This document shows positions 13,533-25,615 of a DNA stretch of 64,000 nucleotides, one piece after another. Numbering within the stretch: the stretch's first letter is position 1; each line of letters begins with the position of its first letter. The notes below the pieces were generated by a model, which worked only from the letters and a program-made list of their open reading frames with translations, was not told the origin of the DNA and made no database searches. A program made the position numbers and the translations under genes. The DNA is from Rhizophagus sp. LPA8_4_AMF (lineage: Eukaryota; Glomeromycota; Glomeromycetes; Glomerales; Glomeraceae): NCBI GenBank assembly GCA_021464525.1, contig JADRCO010000014.1, positions 1 through 64,000 of the forward strand, written 5' to 3'.

Positions 13533-14012
13533 CTGTAGACCGAGGAGACTCAACAAAAAGACCTACAAAAAAAAGAATGAAACGTTAAAATAACAACGTT
13601 TCAGTAAAAAAAACATTAAAAAGAATTATATCCGAAACTTACCTTATTAGTTCAGTTAATAATTCTCAGTTATTATCTTTTTAAGAGCTAATTGCTGAGC
13701 TTGGACTTTCAGAAATATATTCATTACCTTTTTAATGGCTAAGCTGTTTTGTAAGTTTTTAGGTTCGTCAAGGCCATCATCATAGTCGACTGATGATGGC
13801 GACGATGACGATAATGACGATGCTGACGATGACGATTGGGATAATTATTGGGCAATCCGAGACATTCCATTTCGAAGCATATACTTTTCAGTCTCTACCT
13901 GCCTTCTAGCCGCTTCATAATGCTCAAATTCGAGTATTACTTTAAGGTATTCCATATGCTGTGTCCTCCACCTCTTTCCAAACTCACGTTCGGTTTCTTT
14001 GTAAGTGCTATT
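13533..14012 (-). pseudogene. Decayed helix-rich protein gene with retained splice sites
   Basis: On the minus strand, 14009 down to about 13690 reads as a charged helical segment (residues such as KETEREFGKRW, ILEFEHYEAARRQVE). One in-frame stop follows at 13845-13847, then a Ser-rich stretch, DYDDGLDEPKNLQNSLA and a terminal helix. A good donor (AAG|GTAAGT) lies near 13640, and a 30-nt exon-like piece at 13533-13562 is flanked by a pyrimidine-rich acceptor and a GTGAGT donor. The Ser-rich part is encoded by a GAC/GAT trinucleotide tract (13790-13838, plus strand). Upstream of 14009 the frame closes. Either a recently dead gene or part of a gene with unrecognised exons. Confidence 0.4.
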
Positions 14013-14265
14013 TATTCAGCAGAATTTGTCGAGGCCTCTAATGGAAGTTACTGGACGATTACAGAAATCGTAACAGGACGTGTAAGTGGGTTATTTGTGT
14101 ACATTTCGAATTTACAGTAACTTGAATCGAACATATTAACAAACATTTTTTGAAAGTGCGCCTGTTATCAGGCTGGTCGAGGAAAAAAACAATGCTACGC
14201 GATATATTATCATGCGAAAAATGGAATATTCATCCAAAGCAGATTCCAATGAGATAATTGGACTT

Positions 14266-14403
14266 GTTGTAGACCATGTCCCAAATCGTCCATCGGCCTA
14301 AATTATTGGCCCATTCTAATAATGCCTTAAAACTGTACCAGCGATGATCTCCTAATTTGGGCCGATGGGACGATTTGAGACATGGTTTGATTTGGTCTAC
14401 AAC
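14266..14403. repeat. Imperfect inverted repeat (hairpin), arms about 39 and 50 bp
   Basis: Arm 1 (14266-14304) and arm 2 (14354-14403) are inverted copies around a 49-bp spacer. They share core blocks such as GTTGTAGACC, CATCGGCC and their complements. Arm 2 has an extra stretch of about 10 bp (TTTGATTTGG). GC content is above the surroundings. It could be a small foldback element. Confidence 0.6.
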
Positions 14404-14559
14404 AGACTCATCGATGGTGAGACTTTTCTTTCAAATCCTCCATCTTCACAATAATATCCTCTATCGGTTCCATCCGGTTATCTCTTTATTTTTTTTAAGC
14501 GTTCCTCTCTTCATTTTCGACGACATTTTGGAAACGAACGATCGCGCAGATGGTTAGGA

Positions 14560-15840
14560 CAATAAGACACTTAGTAAGTTCAATTGTTGCATAAAAAAAA
14601 AGAAATTTAAATAAATTGATTTTTAACCTTTTCTAGCATTTTGGTAGATTATGCGACGAACGACAGTGTAAAGAATTAGGACAATAAGATATTAGGTATA
14701 CCCATTTACTCATTTTATTTATTTTAATAAATTAAATAATTTAATTTTTCGTCATTTTCTTTTTTTCGTTTTTCTTTCTTCAATAACAGCTCCACTTATG
14801 ATTTCGGCGTAAGGTTAACTGGGTTTTGTACTGTCATTTATTAAATAATTTCTCATCGATCTAACCCTCTATGTTTTAATATTAATAATGATTTAACAAA
14901 TTTTTTTTATATAAATACAAATCGAATTCAAAATTGATTTGATTATCATATTATTACAGAATCACAGGTTAGTAATTCGGTATTACGGCATTACGGTGGC
15001 GTAATTATTACGCCACCGGGTTAATTTAATTCTAAGATATTATGTGGTGCGTGATAATGAAAAGGTGCATACAGAATCATGCAAATGTGTATGTAAATTG
15101 CTTGTCACATAAGAAGCTCATCTAAACCTACTTTGGACTTTGGAGTGACCCGTTGCTGTGCGGAATCATGCTAGGGAAAACTTTATAGATGATGATAGTA
15201 GAGAAGATTTTAATTAATTTCAGTGATTCATCAATTGAAATCAGCATAGTAGGAATTATGTATAATTTAGACTATGAATCTTAACTAATTATACTTGAAT
15301 TATTTTTTTGATTTTTATGTAATCTATTTAGGTATTAATTATTCAATTTAAGATATTCTAGAATAGCAAATCTTTCCTAAGTAGAATTTTGACGGATTTT
15401 AATAAGAAACTTTACTAATTAGGTTTATTATTTTGAATAATCTGATAAAGTAAATAGAACATATACTGCCTACAATTTCGAATAACAAAATACTCACTCC
15501 ATCATTAATAAAAATAAATCATATTAACTTCTATATGATTTTAACAGTGTCATTAGATGATAATGTAAATCACTTCGCTTGCATTGGATTTTACTTTTAA
15601 TGCGCAACAGAATACTCTGCATATGAATATATCTGATTTGAAAACTGTACCATATTTTCAGATAGAAATTGTGTCTAAATAAAATAAAAAAAAGTCCATA
15701 AAAAATATAAAGCAGCGATTCATTTTCAATAAATAAATAAATTAGTAAATAAATTATTTAAGTTTCAAAAATTTAGAACTTTTTATAGAATATGAGAATA
15801 CTCTAAATATTTGATAAATAAAGAAAATCTATATTGGAGC
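14560..15840. other. Intergenic with one perfect palindrome
   Basis: No gene supported. The only clear structure is the palindrome at 14995-15017. Short poly-T and pyrimidine tracts occur near 14750-14790. Confidence 0.45.
14995..15017. repeat. Perfect 11-bp palindrome with 1-nt centre
   Basis: GGTGGCGTAAT is followed by one T and then its exact complement. Just upstream, TATTACGGCATTACGG repeats the same TTACGGC-type motif that is also frequent inside the 15841-16754 element, so it may be a solo end of that family. Confidence 0.6.
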
Positions 15841-16754
15841 TAGAGATGCAGTTGGAACTCGATCACATTGGAATGAGCCGTATCACAACTGAGTTATAAC
15901 TAGTTATAACTCTTTACGTTAAGATACGGCATATTGGAACTGGTAAATACGCCGTAACTGGTACAGTGACACCTCTATAAGTGCACCCTCTATATAAATT
16001 CTCTTTAAGTGCACAGTGGGCCTGGTCTCAACTTATAAGAACTCAATATTTTACTCTCTATAAATGCACACTCTCTTTAAGTGCACATTCTACTATTTTT
16101 TACTATGGTCTCGAGGGGGGTGCACTTAGAGAGGTGTCACTGTATATGTGACGTAGCTGGTATATGTGCCGTAACTGGTATATATGTACCGTAGATAGGC
16201 ACCATAACTTGTGTATATCAGATGTGTAATATTTATTAAATTTTAAATTTGCCTTAAAAATATATGTAAATATCATTTTTATATCATTCTAATTATCCTC
16301 CTTCATTACTATTAAATTATTGTTCCATGAAATTTATAATGTTAAGCCATGTATACTATTATTTAAACTATTTATACTCTACAGCATCATTGGTCACAGC
16401 AGCGTATAAAATCTATTCTAAATTTGCCGGATTTTTCGAAAGATTCCTTGTAAAACCGGAAAGATTTTTAGATTCCGGGAAATTATTTTGGATATGGCAC
16501 ATTAGATTTCCGGGAAATTTTTTAAGTACCGGAATATATTCAGTGAATATCCTTTTTTTTTTAAAGCAAATCCGGAATTTTCAATTTATTCCGGAGTTTT
16601 TCCGGTATTTTCTTAGAGACTTTTTACACGCTGGGCCACAGTAAAAGTTACGGCATTAATAACATTAACGGCACATTACGGTTTTTGCCGTAACTGTGGC
16701 CACAATCCGCTATATGCCGGCCAATTCATTGAGACAGTTCCAACTGCATCACTA
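15841..16754. mobile_element. hAT-like non-autonomous element (MITE), 914 bp
   Basis: Ends are inverted: TAGAGATGCAGTTGGAACT at the left, and the complement of TAGTGATGCAGTTGGAACTG at the right. A TAG(A/T)GATG start is typical of hAT transposon termini (known for the family); assignment here is inference, because no 8-bp target duplication is visible. Subterminal regions are rich in GCCGTAACTGG-like and TTCCGG motifs, as in many hAT derivatives. There is no transposase. The plus-strand open frame at 16327-16644 consists of these repeats and is not thought to be a gene. A second MITE sits inside it. Confidence 0.6.
15964..16142. mobile_element. pogo/Tigger-like MITE, 179 bp, nested
   Basis: Terminal inverted repeats of about 24 bp start CAGTGACACCTCT and read on to TAAGTGCAC. 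The element is flanked on both sides by TA (15962-15963 and 16143-16144), the target of Tc1/mariner-pogo transposons. Internal copies of a CTCTNTAAATGCACA-like motif follow each end. It lacks coding capacity. It lies within the 15841-16754 element, so it inserted later. Confidence 0.75.
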
Positions 16755-18161
16755 ATTAAAACATATTAATTATTGGCAAGATATGTGCAAAATTTATTTT
16801 ATGATAAAGCAATTTTATTTTGTCATGTAAAAATTCTCATTTCGTTTTTTTTTATTTACAATTACCAATTCGAAATTGGATTATGCTTTTGGATTCTTAA
16901 TGGTCTGTTTACATTTATTATTTTCGCTTTGCCCGTTATACTCTACTTTGAATTTTGCGAAAAATAATAGATCTTAAGCGTACTGTTTGGATTAAATTTA
17001 CCAATAGACTATGCTGTAATCTTCAAATTCTCCTTTGTCATTGCATTTCACATAGCCTGACTGGGGATTGGAGTCGATTCAATCGGATCTCCAAATTTTT
17101 TTTCATAGAAGGTTAAACCTGACTCTCGAATGAACTTTTAATTCTGGTAAAATAATCGGCATTTAGGCAATACAATATAAAAAATTATTTAGAATCGAAT
17201 CGAAACGAATCGATTTATTATGTTGTTTCGAATTTCGTTGATTTAATTCCAACCTTAAATCCGCATTAACGATTTTTATCTCAATTGATTTCGCTCTTAC
17301 ATGAATTAACAGTATGTGCTCTTCAATTGCGGTCAATTAGAAAAAATTTTGTCATCAAGTAATTTGCACTCCTTTTTTTCAAGTTCGATCTTTTTTAGAC
17401 ATCACACTTTAAGTTCGGTCTTTATCTGTAGCATCATATATTTCTTTTTTACGAACGACAGTAATTTACAACGCTAAGCGCTACAGCGCTACTTATATCT
17501 TTCTTGGCTTTAGTTTATGCAATTATTACAAATCAGACGCTTTGTAATATACTCTATTAAAAGATTTAAATTTTTTTATTAAATTTATCCTTGTTGTATT
17601 GCTAACCTGCCAATCATGAATTTTGCAAAAACCAGGTTGATCATCATATGCTTGTTTGTGTGTTTATAAGCTATAATATTATGCGTCCTTATAGTAGTAA
17701 GTAAAAGGTAAAATATTTCAGATATTATTTGAATCGTAATGTAAAATATAAAAAAAAAAAATGAAAGATATTAAAAAAAAATATTCCTTTTATCATGAGT
17801 TATGGACAATTAACCGCAGCAATTGTATGTTAACGATTCTATCAAATCAAATAATTTATCCAATTGTTTTCACATGAAAATGACGTATTAAAAATTATAT
17901 AATCCTGATGCATTTAAGTTTTTTCTATAATTGTCAACCGATCATATTGTAATCAAATTTTAAAAAACAAATACAAGGTCTAATCTCGTTATTTGCGCCG
18001 TGATCTACAGTACATTACAAAAATTTTTACGCACGTGAAATCAAAAAAAAAAATTTTATGCCGAAATTAAGAGTTACGCACAGTGTTTTTATTTACATAA
18101 TAACATCGAAATATGCAAGGTGATATATATATAAGTTTTGTATAATATATATGTATAATTG
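16755..18161. other. Intergenic, no gene seen
   Basis: No supported gene. The open frame at 16773-16967 is AT-rich and has no splice or domain support. Sequence from about 17000 to 17500 is less AT-rich and may be old repeat. The 3' flank of the F-box gene (18000-18161) shows no clear poly(A) signal. Confidence 0.5.
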
Positions 18162-19715
18162 TTATTTAGAATAAAAGTGATAATCTAACAAATAATCATT
18201 CTCCTTATAATTTTCACATATATCCTCCAATTCTTGATAATTGTAAGTAATAGAACGATAAGCGTGAAAAGAGATCAATGATAATTCCAATAATTTCCTT
18301 CCTTCCAAAAATCTTTTAAACAAGTTAACATCAGAAATTAACCAACCATCCTCCAAAAATAACTTATTTAAATTAAATGGTAAGTATTGTATCATTTGTT
18401 GCAAAATATCATCAAATTTATAAACCTCATTCTCCCAAGAAGTTTTCACCGGATAAATGTGTAAGTATTTTAAATTATTACAAGTTTGTAATAATTGAGA
18501 AAATTCATTTATATGATCTTTACCTATCAACCCCTCGAATACCGTAAGATTCGGACAATTCCTACTAATAGAATTAATTAAGTTACCTATATAAGTGGGA
18601 TCTTGAGGTTTTGTTGTTGAAATAACTATTTGATCCAGATCACAAGAAGATCTTTCAATAAATTCAGCTATAATATTAAAATAAATTGGTCCTTTTTTAT
18701 TATTAATAGCTAATTTCTTTAATTTTTTCAAAGATTCTACTTTTGATAAATGTTCCCATTTTTTTAAATCACATTTATCCGTATTATTAATAATTAATTC
18801 AATTAAATTCACAAAACTGTTAAAAATTATAAATATATCAGCAGCATCCTTGATTTTAATCCTAGTGATCGATTTAGCCTTTGATGATAATTCACTTAAA
18901 ACATTGTTAACATTATGAATTTGATAAGGTTGATTCACAACAAATTCTACCGTTAAATTTTTCAAATTATTCTGTACATTAATCAACCTTTTTAATTCGA
19001 ATGAATTAATATTACAATTCTCAATTTCCAAATATTCAATATTACGAGAAATATCCGATAATTTCATTAAACATGTTGATATTGGTTGATGTGTGCTTAT
19101 CCTCAAATGTTGTAAATTTTGTAAACATTTCCTTGCTTCCGGTTCCTCATCAGCAATTTTCAAAATAAAAGAAAAATTCTTATCAAAATCTGAAACACAA
19201 AGAGTATCGATCTTTGAAGAATTTACCAGGAATAAATATAAAAGTTCTGACATTAAAATTCTAGTATCACGATCATAATCCGGTTGAAGTATGGCATTCC
19301 TATTATTCTTTCCTCCTTTCATTTTACGTTGATTTGTATTCGTAAAATCAAATCTAACAGGTTGAGAAGATACCCATTTTCTAATACGATATTCAAGTTC
19401 AAAAATATTTAAGTTTTTCATAAATTTTTCATATTCAAAAGTTGTACTAGTCATTATAATATTAGGTTTAATGATAATTTCATTAATTAAATCTTGTTTC
19501 GTTTCTTCCGATAAAGTTGAAACATACGTATCAATTAATCTGATCGCTCTGCCATAATATCTTTTATTATCATTCCAAGGATTACTCCATAAAATCGGGA
19601 CAGCATTTCGACACCATTGTTTATCTACAAGAATACAGGCAAATAAGGAAAAAGAATCTTCTTCTAAATATTGAAAAATATAAGATAAACAATCATCATT
19701 TAATTTTGAAGCCAT
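18162..19715 (-). CDS. F-box protein with LRR-like repeats, 517 aa, intronless
   Basis: Probably a substrate-recognition subunit of an SCF ubiquitin ligase. The start is set at the ATG giving MASKLNDDCLSYIFQYLEED, which begins the F-box (residues 1-45, continuing ILVDKQWCRNAVPILW). A longer frame runs upstream to 19847, but that part is low-complexity Phe/Lys sequence and not F-box-like. Residues about 200-500 contain irregular leucine-rich units (LQNLQHLRIS, IEYLEIENC, LKNLTVEF, LKYLHIYP), as in the many F-box/LRR proteins of Rhizophagus. It is a single exon, also usual for that family. The substrate is unknown. The 40 bases before the start are a purine-rich tract on the coding strand. Confidence 0.9.
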   Translation of the reverse strand: MASKLNDDCLSYIFQYLEEDSFSLFACILVDKQWCRNAVPILWSNPWNDNKRYYGRAIRLIDTYVSTLSEETKQDLINEIIIKPNIIMTSTTFEYEKFMKNLNIFELEYRIRKWVSSQPVRFDFTNTNQRKMKGGKNNRNAILQPDYDRDTRILMSELLYLFLVNSSKIDTLCVSDFDKNFSFILKIADEEPEARKCLQNLQHLRISTHQPISTCLMKLSDISRNIEYLEIENCNINSFELKRLINVQNNLKNLTVEFVVNQPYQIHNVNNVLSELSSKAKSITRIKIKDAADIFIIFNSFVNLIELIINNTDKCDLKKWEHLSKVESLKKLKKLAINNKKGPIYFNIIAEFIERSSCDLDQIVISTTKPQDPTYIGNLINSISRNCPNLTVFEGLIGKDHINEFSQLLQTCNNLKYLHIYPVKTSWENEVYKFDDILQQMIQYLPFNLNKLFLEDGWLISDVNLFKRFLEGRKLLELSLISFHAYRSITYNYQELEDICENYKENDYLLDYHFYSK

Positions 19716-21479
19716 ATTTTCAAAAAGTAAAGAAAAAGAAAAGAAAAAAAGGGGGGGAGGAATTTTTTTTTTAGAAAAAAAAAATTGAAATATATGTTTG
19801 TTTGACGCTACACAATATCGTATTAGATGATCTGCGTATGACATCACACTTGCGGTAGCTTTATTATTTTGCTTTTTTTATTTTTTTTTTTTATCGATAA
19901 AATTTCTCATGAAAATTTATGCATTCACAAATAATAATGCTTTGTGTAGGCACGATTACGTAATGACCGAAGAAAATTTTAGTATGAAATAGTATGAATA
20001 GTATGAATAGTTTACACCAAATCATTATATGATAGATTAAATTGAGTTGGTCCAATTAATATTATAAAGCGATCATTATTTTTCAAATATAAATAATAAA
20101 GTTTTTTGGATTATCATTTTCAATTTAGAAAAAAAAACATTTATGCTAGATTAATGACGTTTAAATTATTTCTAAATCAGGTTAATTTAATAAGGTTTGA
20201 AATATTCTATCCGAAATTGCTAAAATTCTCCGATAGCTTTTTATATTTAAATAATTCCGATTGGAAAAATTCTATAATAAATTTTTTTTTTGGAAATGAT
20301 ATTGCTTTTCTTTTCGAATGAATTTAAAAATTCGGTTTTTTCCTAGAATTCTCATCTTTTTTCTATTTAATGAAAAAAATTATTATTTGGAGAGAGTCTG
20401 CTACGGCTTGACTAAAATGGTAAATTGCACATGCTTTCGCTGTGTTACTTGCCTGAAATATTTTAAAAATCAACAATGATTGACAATTGTTCGATTATCA
20501 TTTTTATCATTTTTGACATTTGTAACGAACGATCCCCTATTTAATCGATACTATAGATTCATTAAATTACGCTCTTCTCCCTAGGCCAGATCTATCCGTG
20601 ATTTATAAATAGATAGGTAATTAATTTCTTCTCTAATAATAGTTAGTGAAATAATAAGTTTATTCCACAAAATATCTCGTACTTTTTTGAAAAACGAAAA
20701 AAAAAATATTTATAAAATAAACTTTTTTTATAAATCTAAAAATGAGGCCAACTTATTTTTTCTATTACTTAATAGACCTACACCAAAAGATCTTATTATA
20801 ATACATAATATGGTCAGGAGAAGAGGTGGAAGGGGAAAAGAATATTGACATATATAGAATTAAGAACGTAGAATGTACTAACTGGAAATCGTTGAACCCG
20901 TGGTAAGTTTTTAATATTACAAAGTAATGACTAATATGAGACTGTGACCATTAGAGAGTTTAATCAGACCAGTTGGCCCGATTGATATTAATAATAGAGA
21001 GAACTAAACGCGTTAAATCTTCTTATTGCCATAATAGGACAATTCTGATAGCACCAATAATGATATTAATTCCGTTCATGAAATTACTGGTGTCTTACAG
21101 GTCCTTATTATTATTATTATTATTATTTACTATTATTATTATTTTTATTAATATCAGGTATTTACTATAGACATCCTACCTTGTTTGGCTGAATGGCGTA
21201 CGGCTATAATTTTATTAACGAAAACTAATGATCCGTTCGATGACTTTGTTGGGCATGAAATTATGTAGTAGCAACTAATGGTGGTTCTGATCTTAAAACT
21301 GTAACATGTGATACCGACATCGATGCTGCTTCTGTTAATAATTATGATTTTAATGATGAGAGCGATTGAGAGATGTCAATGATGGGTTGGACTTTATAAT
21401 AAGTCTCGTAATTTTTTGAAATAATTTCTTTAATAGATTGAATATTTATTTTTATAATTATATGTATTCATACATTCCT
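19716..21479. other. Intergenic; F-box 5' flank and repeat-like sequence
   Basis: No gene supported. An ATT microsatellite lies at about 21105-21152. The open frame at 20973-21170 runs through this microsatellite and is discounted. Part of 21190-21480 may belong to the retroelement fossil that follows. Confidence 0.4.
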
Positions 21480-21800
21480 TATAGGGTCACAATGAAAATT
21501 CCTTTCACTCACGATTGACGAATTGGAAAGAATTCAGTTCGCGCTACTATCGTTCTAGGACCTAATGAATCAAACCATATTGATTCGGACAGACAATATG
21601 ACGTGTGGTATACATCAATCATCAAGGCGGCACAATATCTCTGGGATTGCAGAAAACTTGTGGACATTGTGTTCGTAGCAGCATCAAGAAATGATGGTAT
21701 GTCCAGTTCTACTTCGTACCCTCAAGGGTAGATGGAATATATCAACAAATGGGCAAGTTGTTACAAAAAACGCCATCGCTATCGGTTCAATCGTAACAAA
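21480..21800 (+). mobile_element. Fossil of a DIRS-like retroelement (RNase H region)
   Basis: The translated region recalls the RNase H domain of DIRS-type retrotransposons, with an RTDN signature and a following QGGT-like block. The copy is old and broken several times; no reverse transcriptase, recombinase or terminal repeats were recognised around it. True limits are uncertain and may extend toward 21190 or past 21800. Confidence 0.45.
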
Positions 21801-23484
21801 TAAATTTTTTATTTAAAGTTTTTGTCACAAAGAATCCAAATTTTTTCTAGTAAGTATAATAGATTTTGGTTTTTTGCTATTTGAGTAATTTTATTATATT
21901 ATCTTTCCTTAGAATTCCTCACGAAAAATCTAATTATTACCAACTGATAGATAATGATCGAAAAGAATTTAATAACAAATTAATTATCGTTGATAATAGA
22001 AATTAAACAAATGTCCATTAGATGTTGAGTAAGTATTTTATTGTATTATAAAGGGAATTTTCTTTTAAAAAACGCAATATCCCTTTCTTTGAATAACCCT
22101 TTTTTAGAATATCTCAAAATTTCTGGGGATTTAGAAATTAATAATAAAATCGACTAAGGAGTGTCAGCTACATTTTACATTTGATGATAATATTGATATA
22201 GCTTTAATCCTTCAAATTAAACTGATGTTTTTATTGAATATCTCAAAGACATCCAAATTTAGAATTAGATTTTTCCGATAAGTTTGAATATATGGAAGAT
22301 CCATCGCTCTTTCATTTTCAAAATTGGGATTAGCTGATAAACTTGATATTAAAGTAAGTTATTAATATTTTACGTTATTAAAAGAATTTTTTGTTTTATA
22401 TATATATATCTAATATTTGTGCACCCGGAGGAGTTTTTTCAGCTTTTCTAATTGACAAATCACCTTATCTGATTCAATCTGGACAAGCACAGCTGCACCA
22501 TACATTTCTGATGTAGCAGCTTTATATATTAAGCATTTGGGAAACAGAAATCTTTGAACAATTAAAGAACTGCGTTCATGAATTATGCTACTCATGTATA
22601 TCGAAAAATTATTACCTCCAATCCTTCAACAAGGTACAGGATTAGTTAATTTGTACGATATATTGGAAGCAACTAGCTTTGATTAGTTATCAAAAATTAA
22701 TTTGAACGATATATTAATCCACAACTATATAGTAGATGGTTAAAATAACTCCATTAGGTAAACAATGCTTATAACGATGGTTCCTTACGGTACGTAATTA
22801 TTTATTATTATATGTTGTTATTGAATGTAATTCAAGCAATAAATTTTTTAAACTTTACATATTACATATATATAGTTGGATTAACTGATGATACTAGAAG
22901 TTCCCATGATCTCAAGAAGGCCCCTAAACTCACTAATAATTCGGCTATACTACTATCTTGCAACTCAAACTCAAGCAATTTTTATTGAAATTCTTAATGA
23001 ATTTTTAAGTAGTAACTAGGAATATATTAATTTTGCTACAAGAGGAAGGTCGATTTACATGAGAAGATATTATAAGAATTACTTTTTTAGAATTAAAGCG
23101 TTAAAATTATTGAGTGAAATGATTATGATGTTTGGACTAGTCATAAATTTATACTGTAGTTAAGAGATTTCTTAAATGAACATTAGATCTAGATTTCCAT
23201 GAAATTATATATTTATTATCTATTATATTATAAAACTATCAGTAGATAAAGAATTCAGTGAATCTGTTTTGAAGAACAATAATTTAGCATTAACGTAATA
23301 ATAAATAATTATTTTCCAATAAATCAATAAATTTTAATTTTGGCAACGTTCAATATTTATACAAAAATTTCAACAAATAGATATTATCAAATTATTGATC
23401 GTCTGATCGTCGAATTGCATTTAATTTTCATATATAAAGGACTTTTTTTTTCGACAATCCATTAAAAAGATATTTTCAAAATAA
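21801..23484. other. Gene-poor debris before TRM44
   Basis: Short protein-like stretches occur on the plus strand near 22240-22340 and 22420-22640, in different frames with stops between them, but no family was recognised. The minus-strand 61-codon frame at 22410-22595 is a shadow. The last 100 bases hold the presumed TRM44 promoter. Confidence 0.4.
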
Positions 23485-25615
23485 ATGATATCAAATAATA
23501 TTACTTTTACAGAGGAAAATTCCATAAACAACGCGACATTTGAACCAAAATACTATTTTCCTGATGAAGAAAATCGACCTCCAAAATCATGGAATAATAA
23601 ATTATGGTACATAATAGCAGAAGCAAATGTTTCTTTTAATAAAGACATGTTTTGGAACGTTGTGGTAAATATATATAATTTTTTAAAAAATAAACGAATT
23701 GTATATATATATATATTTTAGTTGAAAGATTCTTTTTCTTTTTTTAAAAACATTGCAATAGGAACGTTGGACTAATGAAGTACATTTAGTTATTCCACCA
23801 ATTGAACGAGTAGAAATTATAAGTGATATTGAAAATGAAACATATAAAGAATCAATACATGATGAATTGTCTGCAAATATTAATCCCGTACGAAGTATTA
23901 AAAGAAAATTGATTCCTAAAAGAAAGAACAAAGATGAAGAATTAGAAGAGCTAGTTGAATATTATATAGATGAAGATTTGAACGGTATATAAGCGTTTAT
24001 AAAAATTTAATGAAACAATTTTATGGTAGTAAATCACAATTTATTCAATTAGAAAGTCGAGTCATTTACACACCAATAATATCGAATTCTAAAGAACCTT
24101 CACAAGACAATGTTCCTTTTTATTATCCGAAGGTAATAAAACGTTTTATTAAATATTTTATAATTTTATAGTAAATTTATTTACTAACAATTTTGCATAA
24201 TTAGGTATTTAGTTTTAGTTATGTTTACAAGGAGTACAACAGCGATTCAGATATGGATTATCAATCACAAATATCAATTGAGATTATTCCCTTACAATCT
24301 GCTCAGTTTACTGATAAAATGGTATGTCTTTTAATAGGTCGTTTGATTTGCTCATTTTTATTCTTTAAAAATTAAAAAATTTGAATTTTTAAAATTTAGA
24401 AATATGTGTATAAACAATTATTTAAAAAATTATATAAGTGGTGTCAAAATACATCAATGGGTTATGAAAAACGTGTTCATCATGATTTGTTAATACCGAA
24501 AGAATTATATAAAGAAACATATCAAAGATTAAAAAGTAAATATGCAACAGATTTAGTTAGGTAATTTTTTTTTATATTTCTCTTTATCCTATTTATTTAT
24601 TCTATGTTAATATTCAATTTATATTGTACGTATAAAGAAATTGGACGGAAAAGACTGATCCAGTAAAATTCGTATTTGAAGATATTGCTATAGCCAGTTG
24701 GCTAATTTCTTTATGGGAATTAGAGAGAATTGAACAAAAATCTTCAAAATTACAATCTTTTGTTGATTTAGGTTGTGGTAACGGATTATTAACTTTTCTT
24801 TTATCATCTGAAGGATACACTGGATTTGGAATAGATTTAAGAAAAAGAAAAATATGGGATAAATTTATTGAAAAGGGCGCTAATTTGATAGGTAAGTTCT
24901 TTTTATTATACGTATATAAATATATTATTGGATAGTAATATTTAAAGAATACTTTTTTCACTTAGAGGAGGCAATTCAGCCGAATTCAATAACTTATCCC
25001 AGTACAGATTGGATAATAGGGAATCATGCAGATGAATTAGTTCCATGGTAATATTTACCTACTTGTTATGAATGTCATATTTTATTTGGGCTTGCGATGC
25101 TTGTGATTAATCCTTGATCGTTATAATTATCGTAGGATACCTATAATAGCTTCAAAATCATCGTCTTTCACAAAGTTAGTTATTGTTTAATTTCTTCACT
25201 TTAATTTTTTAATTAAATATTAATCATATTAATCATTCCTTATTTTCTAATTAGGCTCATGGTAATTCCATGTTGTTTCTATTCATTATCTGGTTCAAAA
25301 TATACATTTCCGAATCAAGTAATAACTTCAGGAAAATATAAAGCATATCAAGAATATATTCAAGATATAATAAATAAATGCGGGTTTATTACAGAAATTG
25401 ATTGGCTGAGAATTCCTAGTACAAAAAATGTCGTATTGGTCGGAAGAAAAAGAAGAGTCTTCGATTCTAAAGGTAAATAAATTTTTTTTATAAGAAAAGA
25501 TATTAAAAACTTTTATTAACCATACACGTTTTATTTCTTATTTAACTAAATAAAAGATCAAATTGATCAATTAATATTAGATGCTGGATCTATTATCATT
25601 AGAAATAACCTATAA
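23485..25615 (+). CDS. TRM44: tRNA (uracil-2'-O-)-methyltransferase, TRM44 family, 470 aa
   Basis: Predicted SAM-dependent enzyme that 2'-O-methylates U44 of tRNA(Ser). Ten exons, phase-checked: 23485-23664, 23762-23984, 24053-24132, 24205-24321, 24400-24560, 24638-24891, 24966-25047, 25136-25174, 25255-25472, 25557-25615. The SAM-binding motif I is FVDLGCGNGLL, followed by GFGIDLRKRKIW (motif II). The family blocks STDWIIGNHADELVPWIP, VIPCCFYSLSG and RIPSTKNVVLVGR follow in the expected order. The N-terminal part carries a basic patch (KRKLIPKRKNK) that could be a nuclear or RNA-contact segment. The exon 2-3 junction is inferred, because the frame otherwise closes just after ELVEYYIDEDLNG. 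Family assignment rests on motif order, not a search. Length is in the range of fungal homologues. Confidence 0.88.

Noticed and set aside
16327-16644. 105-codon plus-strand open frame
   Set aside because: It lies wholly inside the hAT-like MITE and is made of its TTCCGG-type repeats; no domain or splice context.
19716-19847. N-terminal extension of the F-box protein frame
   Set aside because: Low-complexity Lys/Phe/Pro sequence from a purine tract; the F-box starts at the next ATG, where related proteins begin.
20973-21170. 65-codon plus-strand frame with a hydrophobic C-terminus
   Set aside because: The hydrophobic part is the ATT microsatellite (Leu/Ile codons), not a membrane protein.
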